From: Desulfobacterales bacterium
Lineage (GTDB): Bacteria; Desulfobacterota; Desulfobacteria; Desulfobacterales; UBA11574
Assembly (NCBI GenBank): GCA_012974475.1
Contig: JAAXQD010000167.1
Location: forward strand, 1-14,842
Length of the DNA: 14,842 nt
Direction of reading: 5' to 3'
Every line of letters begins with the position of its first letter. Positions within the stretch are counted from its first letter, which is position 1. The notes beneath the pieces were generated by a model. The model was not told where the DNA came from. It did not search any database and saw nothing but the letters and a program-made list of their open reading frames with translations. Shown in pieces: positions 6,658 through 13,296 of this stretch. Position numbers and translations under genes: made by a program.

Positions 6658-7821
6658 ATGTTGGCAAGATTTAAAGAATCAAAATTTTCTGATTATGGGT
6701 CCAAATGGAATCTTTCAAGCCGTCGTTATCCCAATAAGACCCCAAACAAGCGATATCAGGTTTACAATTTTACCCGGGCCTACCGAAGCTGGTTTATCCC
6801 TTATATAAAATCACGCATCCAACCCGGTAAATTTAGGCCGCTCCTTTCATTTCTTTACACGGATCTCAACTGCAATCTAGACTGCCACTATTGTTATAGC
6901 CGGAACAAACACATAGAAGGGATGACCTTGCAGGTGGCAAAAGATGCCGTAAATTGGCTCCAATCCGTTGGTTGCAGAGTATTGGCTTATATGGGTGGAG
7001 AGCCTTTAATACGCAAAGACTTCCTAATAGAGTTAACGCGATATGCAGCGGAAAAAGGTTTTTTTGTATATCTTCCCACAAACGGCATTCTTATGAACGA
7101 GGCGTTTATTGATGAAATCGGAAAAGCAGGGATATCGGTTATCAACCTTGCCGTCGATGCCATAGATCATTATAAAGGGATACCCAAATACTTAAATCGC
7201 ATCAATTCTCAGTTCCAATATCTGATAAAACAGCAAAAGAGATACAATTACATTACCTTCTTGAATATTAACATCACCAAATACAATTTGAAAGATGTCA
7301 GAGCGCTCACTAAAGTTGCCCATGATCACGGCATTGCAACGGACTATCATATCAATGAACCGCCGCAGATTGAATATGAACATTTCAAAAACGAACAGGA
7401 CGGCGCATGGATTACGAAAGCGGAGTTTCACGCGGTCGATGAACTTGTCGACTGGCTGATTCGGAAAAACATAGAAGGATACACCATGGTCAACTCTGTG
7501 GAGCACTTGAACGCCATGAAGCTTTTTATTCGTCGCCGGCTCCCGTCTTGGCCCTGTCTCGCTGGAAAATCCTCCATGATAATACGACTGGATGGCAGTT
7601 TTACCCCCTGCATGGAACTGTATGGAACCGATGAAGACTGGGGGAACATATACAAAGGCCACAAATTCGACCCGGACAGATTGATCCGTCTAAAGCAACA
7701 CTGCAGTCCAAATTGCCTTTCCACCTGCAACTTCCAGGTCAACCACTACTCCAGCTCCCTATCCTTTTCACTTCAGTGGCTGGCCAAACATGCCTATTCC
7801 AGCTTTTTAGGTGTTTCTTAA
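6658..7821 (+). CDS. Radical SAM protein with SPASM-like C-terminal cluster domain
   Basis: A cytoplasmic iron-sulfur enzyme of 387 residues. The SAM-binding 4Fe-4S motif is Cys72-x3-Cys76-x2-Cys79 (CNLDCHYC), followed by GGEP (113-116), which contacts SAM, and a TIM-barrel-like repeat pattern to about 280. The C-terminal part holds Cys300, Cys318 (in LDGSFTPC) and Cys349-x3-Cys353-x3-Cys357, the layout of a SPASM/twitch auxiliary-cluster domain as in enzymes that modify peptides or proteins. The N-terminal 60 residues are basic and aromatic-rich and of unknown role. It lies 107 bp upstream of the MoxR/VWA/MFS operon on the same strand. The start at 6658 has only a weak purine-rich upstream sequence. 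No small precursor-peptide gene is seen beside it. The substrate is unknown; a maturation role together with MoxR/VWA is inference. Confidence 0.85.
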   Translation: MLARFKESKFSDYGSKWNLSSRRYPNKTPNKRYQVYNFTRAYRSWFIPYIKSRIQPGKFRPLLSFLYTDLNCNLDCHYCYSRNKHIEGMTLQVAKDAVNWLQSVGCRVLAYMGGEPLIRKDFLIELTRYAAEKGFFVYLPTNGILMNEAFIDEIGKAGISVINLAVDAIDHYKGIPKYLNRINSQFQYLIKQQKRYNYITFLNINITKYNLKDVRALTKVAHDHGIATDYHINEPPQIEYEHFKNEQDGAWITKAEFHAVDELVDWLIRKNIEGYTMVNSVEHLNAMKLFIRRRLPSWPCLAGKSSMIIRLDGSFTPCMELYGTDEDWGNIYKGHKFDPDRLIRLKQHCSPNCLSTCNFQVNHYSSSLSFSLQWLAKHAYSSFLGVS

Positions 7822-7831
7822 AATAACAAGC

Positions 7832-7858
7832 TTGAAAAAATCTGCCCATAGGTATAAA
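7832..7858 (+). promoter_or_regulatory. Candidate promoter for the MoxR-VWA-MFS operon
   Basis: TTGAAA (7832-7837) and TATAAA (7853-7858) are separated by 15 bp (16 if the -10 is read one base later). It lies right after the radical SAM stop codon and 70 bp before the MoxR ATG, so these three genes may be transcribed separately from the radical SAM gene. The spacer is short, so this is tentative. Confidence 0.35.
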
Positions 7859-7860
7859 TT

Positions 7861-7886
7861 AATTTTGTGCGTTTTGTGGCAAAATT
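7861..7886. promoter_or_regulatory. AT-rich inverted repeat downstream of the candidate promoter
   Basis: AATTTTG (7861-7867) and CAAAATT (7880-7886) are perfect inverted repeats with a 12-bp centre, just after the promoter-like -10. It could be an operator. It is followed by GTTTTT, so a weak terminator of the radical SAM transcript is the alternative. Confidence 0.3.
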
Positions 7887-7928
7887 GTTTTTCGTGATTT
7901 CCCATTAAATTTTTTAAGAGGTTATTCG

Positions 7929-8783
7929 ATGGAAAATAAAACTTTAAACCGTAAATTTTCGGGAGCCAGCCGATACATACTGGATGATGAACTGGCCAGT
8001 ATCGTTAACATCTCCATGGCGTTAGAGATGCCGCTTCTGCTCAAAGGAGAGCCGGGTACCGGAAAAACCATGCTGGCCCATGCCATTGCAGAAAGCTTGA
8101 AAATGCCCCTTATTGTACTCAATGTCAAATCAAGCATGAAGCTCGTGGACGCCCTTTACCAGTATGACACCCTCACACGTCTTAACGACAGCCGTTTCGG
8201 CGATTCCCAGCGGGATGTGAGTAAAATCGAAGAATATATCAGGATGGGCAAGATCGGCCAGGCCTTTACATCAGAAACAAGAACCGTCCTGTTGATCGAT
8301 GAAATCGATAAGGCCGACACCGATTTTCAGGATGACATGCTCGATGTACTCGATCAGATGGAATTTGATATCATCGAAATCGACAAAACCATCCCGAGCA
8401 AACACCGCCCTGTAATCATTATCACCTCCAATGCCAAGAAGGATCTGTCGGACCCGTTTCTGGGCAGATGCAATTTTCATCACATTGCGTTTCCAGATTT
8501 GGAGATGATGCGGAAGGTTGTTAAGATCCATTTCCCGGATATCGACTCGAATCTCATGGAAAGTGGCGTGTCAACATTCTATAAGCTGCGTAAAATCGAT
8601 GCCATTGAAAAAAAGCCGGCCACACGGGAGCTGATCAATTGGATAAGGGCCCTTAAAACCGATCCGGACTTTAACCCCAAAAAACTGGCTAAAAGAGACA
8701 TCCCGTTTCTGGGCGTTCTGTTTAAAAAAAGCCAGGATTATCAAAAAGCTGTCGCGTTTACGAACCGCCGCAGCCTGTTTTAA
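7929..8783 (+). CDS. MoxR-family AAA+ ATPase
   Basis: A single-domain AAA+ ATPase of 284 residues. Walker A is GEPGTGKT (40-47), Walker B LLIDEID (121-127), sensor 1 TSN (166-168), and the arginine-containing segment is LGRCNFHHIAFP (178-189). MLAHAIAESL after Walker A and DMLDVLDQMEF after Walker B fit MoxR proteins. MoxR ATPases work with VWA partners as chaperones that insert metals or activate enzymes, as in CoxD-CoxE and NorQ-NorD; here the partner gene follows after 8 bp. The ATG at 7929 has a good ribosome-binding site, AAGAGG (7916-7921). The client enzyme is not in the window. Confidence 0.9.
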   Translation: MENKTLNRKFSGASRYILDDELASIVNISMALEMPLLLKGEPGTGKTMLAHAIAESLKMPLIVLNVKSSMKLVDALYQYDTLTRLNDSRFGDSQRDVSKIEEYIRMGKIGQAFTSETRTVLLIDEIDKADTDFQDDMLDVLDQMEFDIIEIDKTIPSKHRPVIIITSNAKKDLSDPFLGRCNFHHIAFPDLEMMRKVVKIHFPDIDSNLMESGVSTFYKLRKIDAIEKKPATRELINWIRALKTDPDFNPKKLAKRDIPFLGVLFKKSQDYQKAVAFTNRRSLF

Positions 8784-8791
8784 CAACGCAT

Positions 8792-9982
8792 ATGTTTATC
8801 GATTTTTTCTATCAATTAAAAAATGCCGGAATTCCGGTGAGTCCGACGTCGTTTCTGACACTTCAGAAAGCACTGAATATGGGGTTAATCAACTCCATAG
8901 ATACCTTCTACACCTCCGCCCGGGCGATCCTGGTGAAAAGTGAGCGGTACTTTGATGTATATGATCAGGTGTTTGCCCACCGGTTTCAGGACGCCGAGAT
9001 GCCCGAACTTGAAGCTCTTGTGCTCGATGAGGTCACCCGGGCGTTGTTGGAGGGATGGCTGGAAGATCCTGCGTCACTTGCCGCCGCACTCGAGATGGAT
9101 GAATCAGATCTGATCGATCTGACCCCTGAAGAACTTATCGAATATTTCAAAAAACGGCTTGAAGATCAAAAAGGAAGACATGAGGGGGGAAGAACGTGGA
9201 TCGGGACCGGCGGAACTTCACCGGTGGGCCATTCAGGATACCATCCAAAGGGAATGCGCGTGGGCGGTGTATCCCGAAACAAGTCTGCCGTCAAAGTCGC
9301 CATGGAAAGAAGATATAAGGACTATTCACATCGCGGCCCGCTGACCCAGGATATGATGGGTGAAGCGTTGAAAAGGCTTCGTAATATGATTCCTGTCGGC
9401 CCCAAAGATAACGTCAATATCGATGAAACCATTTATCAGACCATGAAAAACGCGGGCGAAATAGAAATCGTCTTTTCACGGCGCCTAAAAGACCGCCTCA
9501 AGGTCATCCTTGCCATCGATAACGGCGGATGGTCGATGGATACCTACATACCGGTGATTCAGACCCTTTTTGACTATGCCCGGGATCAGTTCAAGGATCT
9601 TAAAACCTGCTTTTTTCACAACACGGTCTATGATTTTCTCTGGGAAGATCCCTCTCGGAGAAAAAAACCCTTGAGAGTTGAAGATTTTATCTCCTTTGAC
9701 CCGGAAACCCGCCTGGTCATGGTGGGAGATGCCAGCATGGCGCCGTATGAACTGATGGCCGCAGACGGATCCATACATGTGGAGAAAAGAAGCGGAAAAC
9801 CGAGCATCGAGCAGCTCAAGTTTTTGGCTCAAATCTTTCCCCATTGCGTATGGATGAATCCCGTATCTTCACGCATATGGCACCACACACCGACCATTGC
9901 CACCATTCGCCAGATTTTCCCCATGTTTGAACTATCGCTGGATGGCCTGGAAGGAGCGGTCAATCACCTGATGGCCAAATAG
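8792..9982 (+). CDS. VWA-domain protein, CoxE-like (COG3825 type), with variant metal-site motif
   Basis: The 396-residue product has an N-terminal helical region (1-125), a glycine-rich linker GTGGTSPVGHSGYHPKG (138-154) typical of CoxE-like proteins, and a VWA domain from about 225 to 394. The first metal-site loop reads DNGGWSMD (243-250), not the usual DxSxS; relatives, as I recall them, have DVGGSMD, so a Trp seems to be inserted. The later family blocks FFHNTVYDFLWED (274-286), MVGDASMAPYE (310-320) and WMNPVSSRIW (354-363) are intact, so the gene is not decayed. It follows the MoxR gene by 8 bp with no ribosome-binding site of its own, pointing to translational coupling and a joint complex. 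VWA partners of MoxR ATPases usually bind the client protein. The client here is unknown. Confidence 0.85.
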   Translation: MFIDFFYQLKNAGIPVSPTSFLTLQKALNMGLINSIDTFYTSARAILVKSERYFDVYDQVFAHRFQDAEMPELEALVLDEVTRALLEGWLEDPASLAAALEMDESDLIDLTPEELIEYFKKRLEDQKGRHEGGRTWIGTGGTSPVGHSGYHPKGMRVGGVSRNKSAVKVAMERRYKDYSHRGPLTQDMMGEALKRLRNMIPVGPKDNVNIDETIYQTMKNAGEIEIVFSRRLKDRLKVILAIDNGGWSMDTYIPVIQTLFDYARDQFKDLKTCFFHNTVYDFLWEDPSRRKKPLRVEDFISFDPETRLVMVGDASMAPYELMAADGSIHVEKRSGKPSIEQLKFLAQIFPHCVWMNPVSSRIWHHTPTIATIRQIFPMFELSLDGLEGAVNHLMAK

Positions 9983-9990
9983 TATTTCCA

Positions 9991-11295
9991 ATGATGTCCA
10001 ACCGCATTCAATCAACCAGCATTTTTTTCGGAATATCCTCGTTTCAGATACTCGCCATGTTCCGACGGGGATTGTTTTACAGTTATCTCTCCATCTATTT
10101 AAGGCACTTTCTGGGATTGAGCGTCACCGAAACAACGTTATTCGCAACCTTTCCCATGGTCATAAATATTATTTTTCAGACGTTTGTATGGGGAGCGTTC
10201 TCAGATAAATACCAACTCAGGCGGACATTGATCGTATGCGGCGAAATATTAGCGGGATTCGGCACGGTCCTGGTATGGTATGCCCACACCCTCACAGCAA
10301 ATCTGATCCTGGCAGGATATGTGATTATCATGGGTCTATCGATAGTGGAGATTTTCTGGTCCATGTCCAATGTCGGCTGGAGCGCATTGATATCGGACAT
10401 CTATCCTCAGGAGGACCGAAATACCATCCAAGGTCGTTTGGCAAGCGTCGGTGGAATCGGCCGTATCGCCGGGGTATGGATCGGCGGTCTGCTGTATGAT
10501 GGATTAAGCCTTAAATACGAGGGATGGGGCTTTTACGAAGGCGCGCTGTTTTTTGTTGCCGCCGGCGCAATGTTTATCTCCATTTTTCCCATGCTTTGGG
10601 TCCCGGAGGGGGGCATCAAAAAGGAGATGAAAAAGGCGTCCACACCGGGAATCGGCCTTTTTGAATCCTCCGGAAAGGTTTTCTGGGTTTTTATTGCTGC
10701 AATGGTTTTTATCAATTTCGGAAGGAATTCCATAGCAGTGATTCAGTCACAGTACCTGGTTCTCGATTCCGGCTTTGCGGTGTCGAGCAAGATGTTGAGC
10801 TATATCGTCAATACACAATCGGCGGCAATGATTCTTACCGGACTCATTGCAGGTTGGATCGGAAGGAAAATCGGAAATGGGAACTCCCTGCTGTTGGGAA
10901 CGGCCCTCGCCATAGGGTCGCTGATTCTGCTCGCCGTCACCGGCGACTTGGTGATCATCTACATCAGTAACTTTTTGAGAGGATGTTCCGAAGTCATCGT
11001 TCTTGCGTCTTCGTATGCATTTGCATCCGTGCTGATCCCTCCGGAAAGACGGGCCAAACTTTTCGGCATATACAATGCCACATATTTTCTCAGCTGGGGA
11101 ATTGCCGGAACCTTCATCGCAGGGCCCATTACAGATATACTTATGGTTTACGGTGCATCGGAAGTATTTTCCTACCAAATGGCCTTCGTGGCCGCGGCAA
11201 TCATGACCCTCATCGGCTTTATCATTCAGGTATTCTTGTCGTATGTTTACATTCCGAAGTCTTCGTTAAAATTGGAGCAGACACAAGGGCTGTGA
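9991..11295 (+). CDS. Major facilitator superfamily (MFS) transporter
   Basis: A 434-residue inner-membrane protein with about 12 hydrophobic segments in two halves, split by a cytoplasmic loop near 205-226 (PEGGIKKEMKKAST). MFS motif A is seen in the first half as GAFSDKYQLRR (68-78) and weakly in the second as GWIGRKIGN (288-296). The pattern fits drug/solute antiporters, but no substrate-specific motif is evident. It starts 8 bp after the VWA gene, in the same operon, with no clear ribosome-binding site; two adjacent ATG codons open the frame. Its position suggests import or export of something linked to the MoxR/VWA/radical SAM activity. It converges with the cation transporter gene, with only 25 bp between their stop codons. 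Confidence 0.88.
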   Translation: MMSNRIQSTSIFFGISSFQILAMFRRGLFYSYLSIYLRHFLGLSVTETTLFATFPMVINIIFQTFVWGAFSDKYQLRRTLIVCGEILAGFGTVLVWYAHTLTANLILAGYVIIMGLSIVEIFWSMSNVGWSALISDIYPQEDRNTIQGRLASVGGIGRIAGVWIGGLLYDGLSLKYEGWGFYEGALFFVAAGAMFISIFPMLWVPEGGIKKEMKKASTPGIGLFESSGKVFWVFIAAMVFINFGRNSIAVIQSQYLVLDSGFAVSSKMLSYIVNTQSAAMILTGLIAGWIGRKIGNGNSLLLGTALAIGSLILLAVTGDLVIIYISNFLRGCSEVIVLASSYAFASVLIPPERRAKLFGIYNATYFLSWGIAGTFIAGPITDILMVYGASEVFSYQMAFVAAAIMTLIGFIIQVFLSYVYIPKSSLKLEQTQGL

Positions 11296-11320
11296 ACGAA
11301 TGGGAGGTTTTGAAACAGTT

Positions 11321-12229
11321 CTAATCCTCTGAATCCGGTTCGAAAAACGACCACAGCACCTGAGGGAATGCCTGCTTTAGCCCCACTTCACAACGATTGA
11401 CAGCTTCAATCAGAGACTCGGCAGAGTCCATTTTGATCATTTTAGCTTTAACCGCGACCATCACGTCATTGCCCAGCTGTAATGTCAGCAAATTAAAAAC
11501 TTTATCGATTTCGTCACGTTGCTGTAAAAATTCGAGCATCTGAACCCTCTGATCCGGCTCGACACTCTGGCCGATCAGCAAGGCCTGGACTTCGAACCCG
11601 ATTATAAAAGCAATAACCACCAGTAAAACCCCGATGCATATACTTCCGGCGGCATCATATACGGGATTGCCGGTGATAATGGTCAGGATAACAGCAATCA
11701 ATGCCAAGCTTAAGCCCAACAGGGCAGCCAGATCCTCACCAAAAACAACCAGCAGATCGCTTTGACGAGTTTCCCGAAACCACTGTCTTAAACTTCTTCC
11801 CCGCAGTTCCTTGTTCACTTCCCGCAAACACCCCCACATGGAAAAACTTTCTGCAGCTATGGAAAACAGTAATACGCCAACCGCCACATATGGGGAACTC
11901 AGCGGTTCAGCGTGATGCAATTTGCGGATGCCTTCGTAAATTGAATACACTCCCCCCATACTGAACAATATCAAAGCGACAATAAACGACCAGAAATAGA
12001 CGGCCTTGCCAAAACCCAGGGGATAATCCGGCGAAGGGGGACGTTTTGCATGCTTGATCCCCAGCAACAAAAGCAGCTGGTTGCCGCTGTCTGCCAATGA
12101 ATGGACAAATTCGGCCATCATCGCACTGGAGCCTGTAACAGCAGCGGCGATGAGCTTTGAAATGGCGATGGCCAGATTGGCGCATAAGGCAAAAATAATA
12201 CTTTTTACAGAATCAGCGCCATGTGACAT
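11321..12229 (-). CDS. Cation diffusion facilitator (ZnT9/SLC30A9-like)
   Basis: A 302-residue inner-membrane transporter that would exchange divalent metal, probably Zn or a similar ion, for protons. Six hydrophobic segments lie near 11-33, 48-58, 78-97, 115-131, 168-187 and 195-212. The TM2 site is EFVHSLADSGNQ (His43, Asp47). In TM5 the canonical HxxxD is replaced by FGEDLAALLG (Glu165, Asp166), as in the SLC30A9 branch. NPVYDAAGSICIG (188-200) and a C-terminal cytoplasmic domain follow. I place the start at 12229, where AAAGGAGA lies upstream on the minus strand; a longer frame to 12316 adds 29 unlikely residues. It is 108 bp downstream of the SIMPL gene on the same strand and may be co-transcribed. 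Metal specificity is unknown. Confidence 0.88.
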   Translation of the reverse strand: MSHGADSVKSIIFALCANLAIAISKLIAAAVTGSSAMMAEFVHSLADSGNQLLLLLGIKHAKRPPSPDYPLGFGKAVYFWSFIVALILFSMGGVYSIYEGIRKLHHAEPLSSPYVAVGVLLFSIAAESFSMWGCLREVNKELRGRSLRQWFRETRQSDLLVVFGEDLAALLGLSLALIAVILTIITGNPVYDAAGSICIGVLLVVIAFIIGFEVQALLIGQSVEPDQRVQMLEFLQQRDEIDKVFNLLTLQLGNDVMVAVKAKMIKMDSAESLIEAVNRCEVGLKQAFPQVLWSFFEPDSED

Positions 12230-12337
12230 AAATACACGTCTCCTTTTATCTCCCTGTTTATCATACAAAACACCGGCAGCAGGTGCAGGAATCCGGATCA
12301 GTGAAACGTCCCGCAATTCTACCCGGATCGAAAGAAT

Positions 12338-13069
12338 TTAGGGTTCTATTTCATATGCGATGTTCACCGTAACGCGAATTTGGCTTTCCCCGATCTCCAT
12401 GGGCGGCGCGGCGGCGGCTTCGGTCTTCATTTCTGCTGCGCGTAACATCTGCGGCCGGGGCGGGATGTGAATCGGTTGCGTGCTCAGTGAAACAACGCGT
12501 TTTAGTTTCACCCCGGCTGCCTCGGCTAAAATTCTCGCCCGATCCATGGCTTCTTGTGTCGCGTGTATTAATGCGTCTTTTTCCAGCGGCCCTTTGTTTT
12601 TAATGTAAAATTGAATGTGATTGATATTGTTGGAGCCACTTTCCAGAGCTTTTCCGATAATTTTGGATACATTCTTGGATAAAGGCTCAGGATTAAATCC
12701 TTCCAACGTAACTTCAATTGCATTGGACACTTCATAACCTTTAATTTTGGGCGGTCGGGCTTTATAATCCTTTTGGGGTGCAACGCGATAATTGACGGTC
12801 TTAAGTTTAAGATTCTTAATATTCAAGCCCTTTATGCCCTTTAGAACGGCGGTGGTTTTACCGGTATTTTCTGAGCTGACCTGATCCAAATTTCGTCCTT
12901 CGGTCACAACAGCTAAAGAAATCTTGGCCGAATCGTTTTGTCCCGTCACCTCGGCCATACCTTCGGTAAGAATTACATTTCGATTCGAAGCCGACGGACA
13001 TTGGGCAAGGGAAGAATGGGCCATGAAGAGTAACGTCACCGTCAATAATAAAATAAATGCTCTTTTCAT
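12338..13069 (-). CDS. Periplasmic SIMPL-domain (DUF541, YggE-like) protein
   Basis: A 243-residue exported protein with a signal peptide at 1-22 (MKRAFILLLTVTLLFM, cleavage near SLA-Q). The remainder fits the SIMPL/DUF541 family: ILTEGMAEVTGQNDSAKISLAV near the start, a central KTVNYRVAPQ..GYEVSNAIEVTL, AMDRARILAEAAGVKLKRVVSLS, and a closing IRVTVNIAYEIEP. E. coli YggE is the known relative, linked to oxidative-stress protection, but the biochemical role of the family is not settled. The ATG at 13069 is chosen because AAGGAGG precedes it at good spacing; an upstream ATG at 13108 would place 13 extra residues before the signal peptide. It is transcribed divergently from the lytic transglycosylase gene. 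Confidence 0.9.
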   Translation of the reverse strand: MKRAFILLLTVTLLFMAHSSLAQCPSASNRNVILTEGMAEVTGQNDSAKISLAVVTEGRNLDQVSSENTGKTTAVLKGIKGLNIKNLKLKTVNYRVAPQKDYKARPPKIKGYEVSNAIEVTLEGFNPEPLSKNVSKIIGKALESGSNNINHIQFYIKNKGPLEKDALIHATQEAMDRARILAEAAGVKLKRVVSLSTQPIHIPPRPQMLRAAEMKTEAAAAPPMEIGESQIRVTVNIAYEIEP

Positions 13070-13126
13070 TGCTGCCTCCTTATAATATTCAATGGTTTTT
13101 ATTGGCATCTCAAATAATTGTCTAAA

Positions 13127-13154
13127 TTTATAGCAGGTTTCCTTTGTTAATCAA
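13127..13154 (-). promoter_or_regulatory. Promoter of the SIMPL gene (leftward)
   Basis: On the minus strand, -35 TTGATT (13154-13149), a 16-bp spacer and -10 TATAAA (13132-13127), with TGC just before the -10 (extended -10). The spacer ends in GAAACCTGC. Expected start near 13120, about 50 nt before the ATG at 13069. Confidence 0.6.
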
Positions 13155-13189
13155 TCTCTTTTTGGCCTTTGATTTTTTGTCGAAACCTG
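13134..13189. repeat. Nested inverted repeats joining two divergent promoters
   Basis: CAGGTTTC (13134-13141) and GAAACCTG (13182-13189) are perfect inverted repeats. Inside them AATCAA (13149-13154) and TTGATT (13169-13174) form a second pair. Each arm set coincides with promoter elements of opposite direction, so the symmetry probably reflects paired promoters or a shared regulator rather than an RNA hairpin. Confidence 0.7.
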
Positions 13190-13196
13190 TTATTAA
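13169..13196 (+). promoter_or_regulatory. Promoter of the lytic transglycosylase gene (rightward)
   Basis: -35 TTGATT (13169-13174), a 16-bp spacer ending in GAAACCTGT, and -10 TATTAA (13191-13196) preceded by TGT (extended -10). It mirrors the leftward promoter. Expected start near 13203, leaving about 95 nt before the ATG at 13297. Confidence 0.5.
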
Positions 13197-13258
13197 TTAA
13201 TTTGGATCGAGCACAGCTTCAGGCAGCGGTAATAATCCAGCGGTTAAAAACAAACATA

Positions 13259-13295
13259 TTGAACCCCATTGACGATCTATCGACTTTGAACCCCA
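13259..13295 (+). repeat. Direct repeat of TTGAACCCCA just before the transglycosylase start
   Basis: TTGAACCCCA occurs at 13259-13268 and 13286-13295, offset by 27 bp. The second copy ends one base before the ATG at 13297 and occupies the place where a ribosome-binding site would be expected. Confidence 0.7.
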
Positions 13296-13296
13296 C

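Noticed and set aside
6658..7929. RiPP cluster with a small precursor peptide next to the radical SAM/SPASM gene
   Set aside because: No short Cys/Gly-rich or leader-like frame with a ribosome-binding site was found in the flanking gaps (6152-6657 and 7822-7928).
13240..13271. Possible heat-shock sigma-32 promoter (GTTAAA and CCCCATT) before the transglycosylase gene
   Set aside because: The CCCCATT matches, but the -35 is poor and the CCCCA is part of a direct repeat; the upstream extended -10 promoter is a better explanation.
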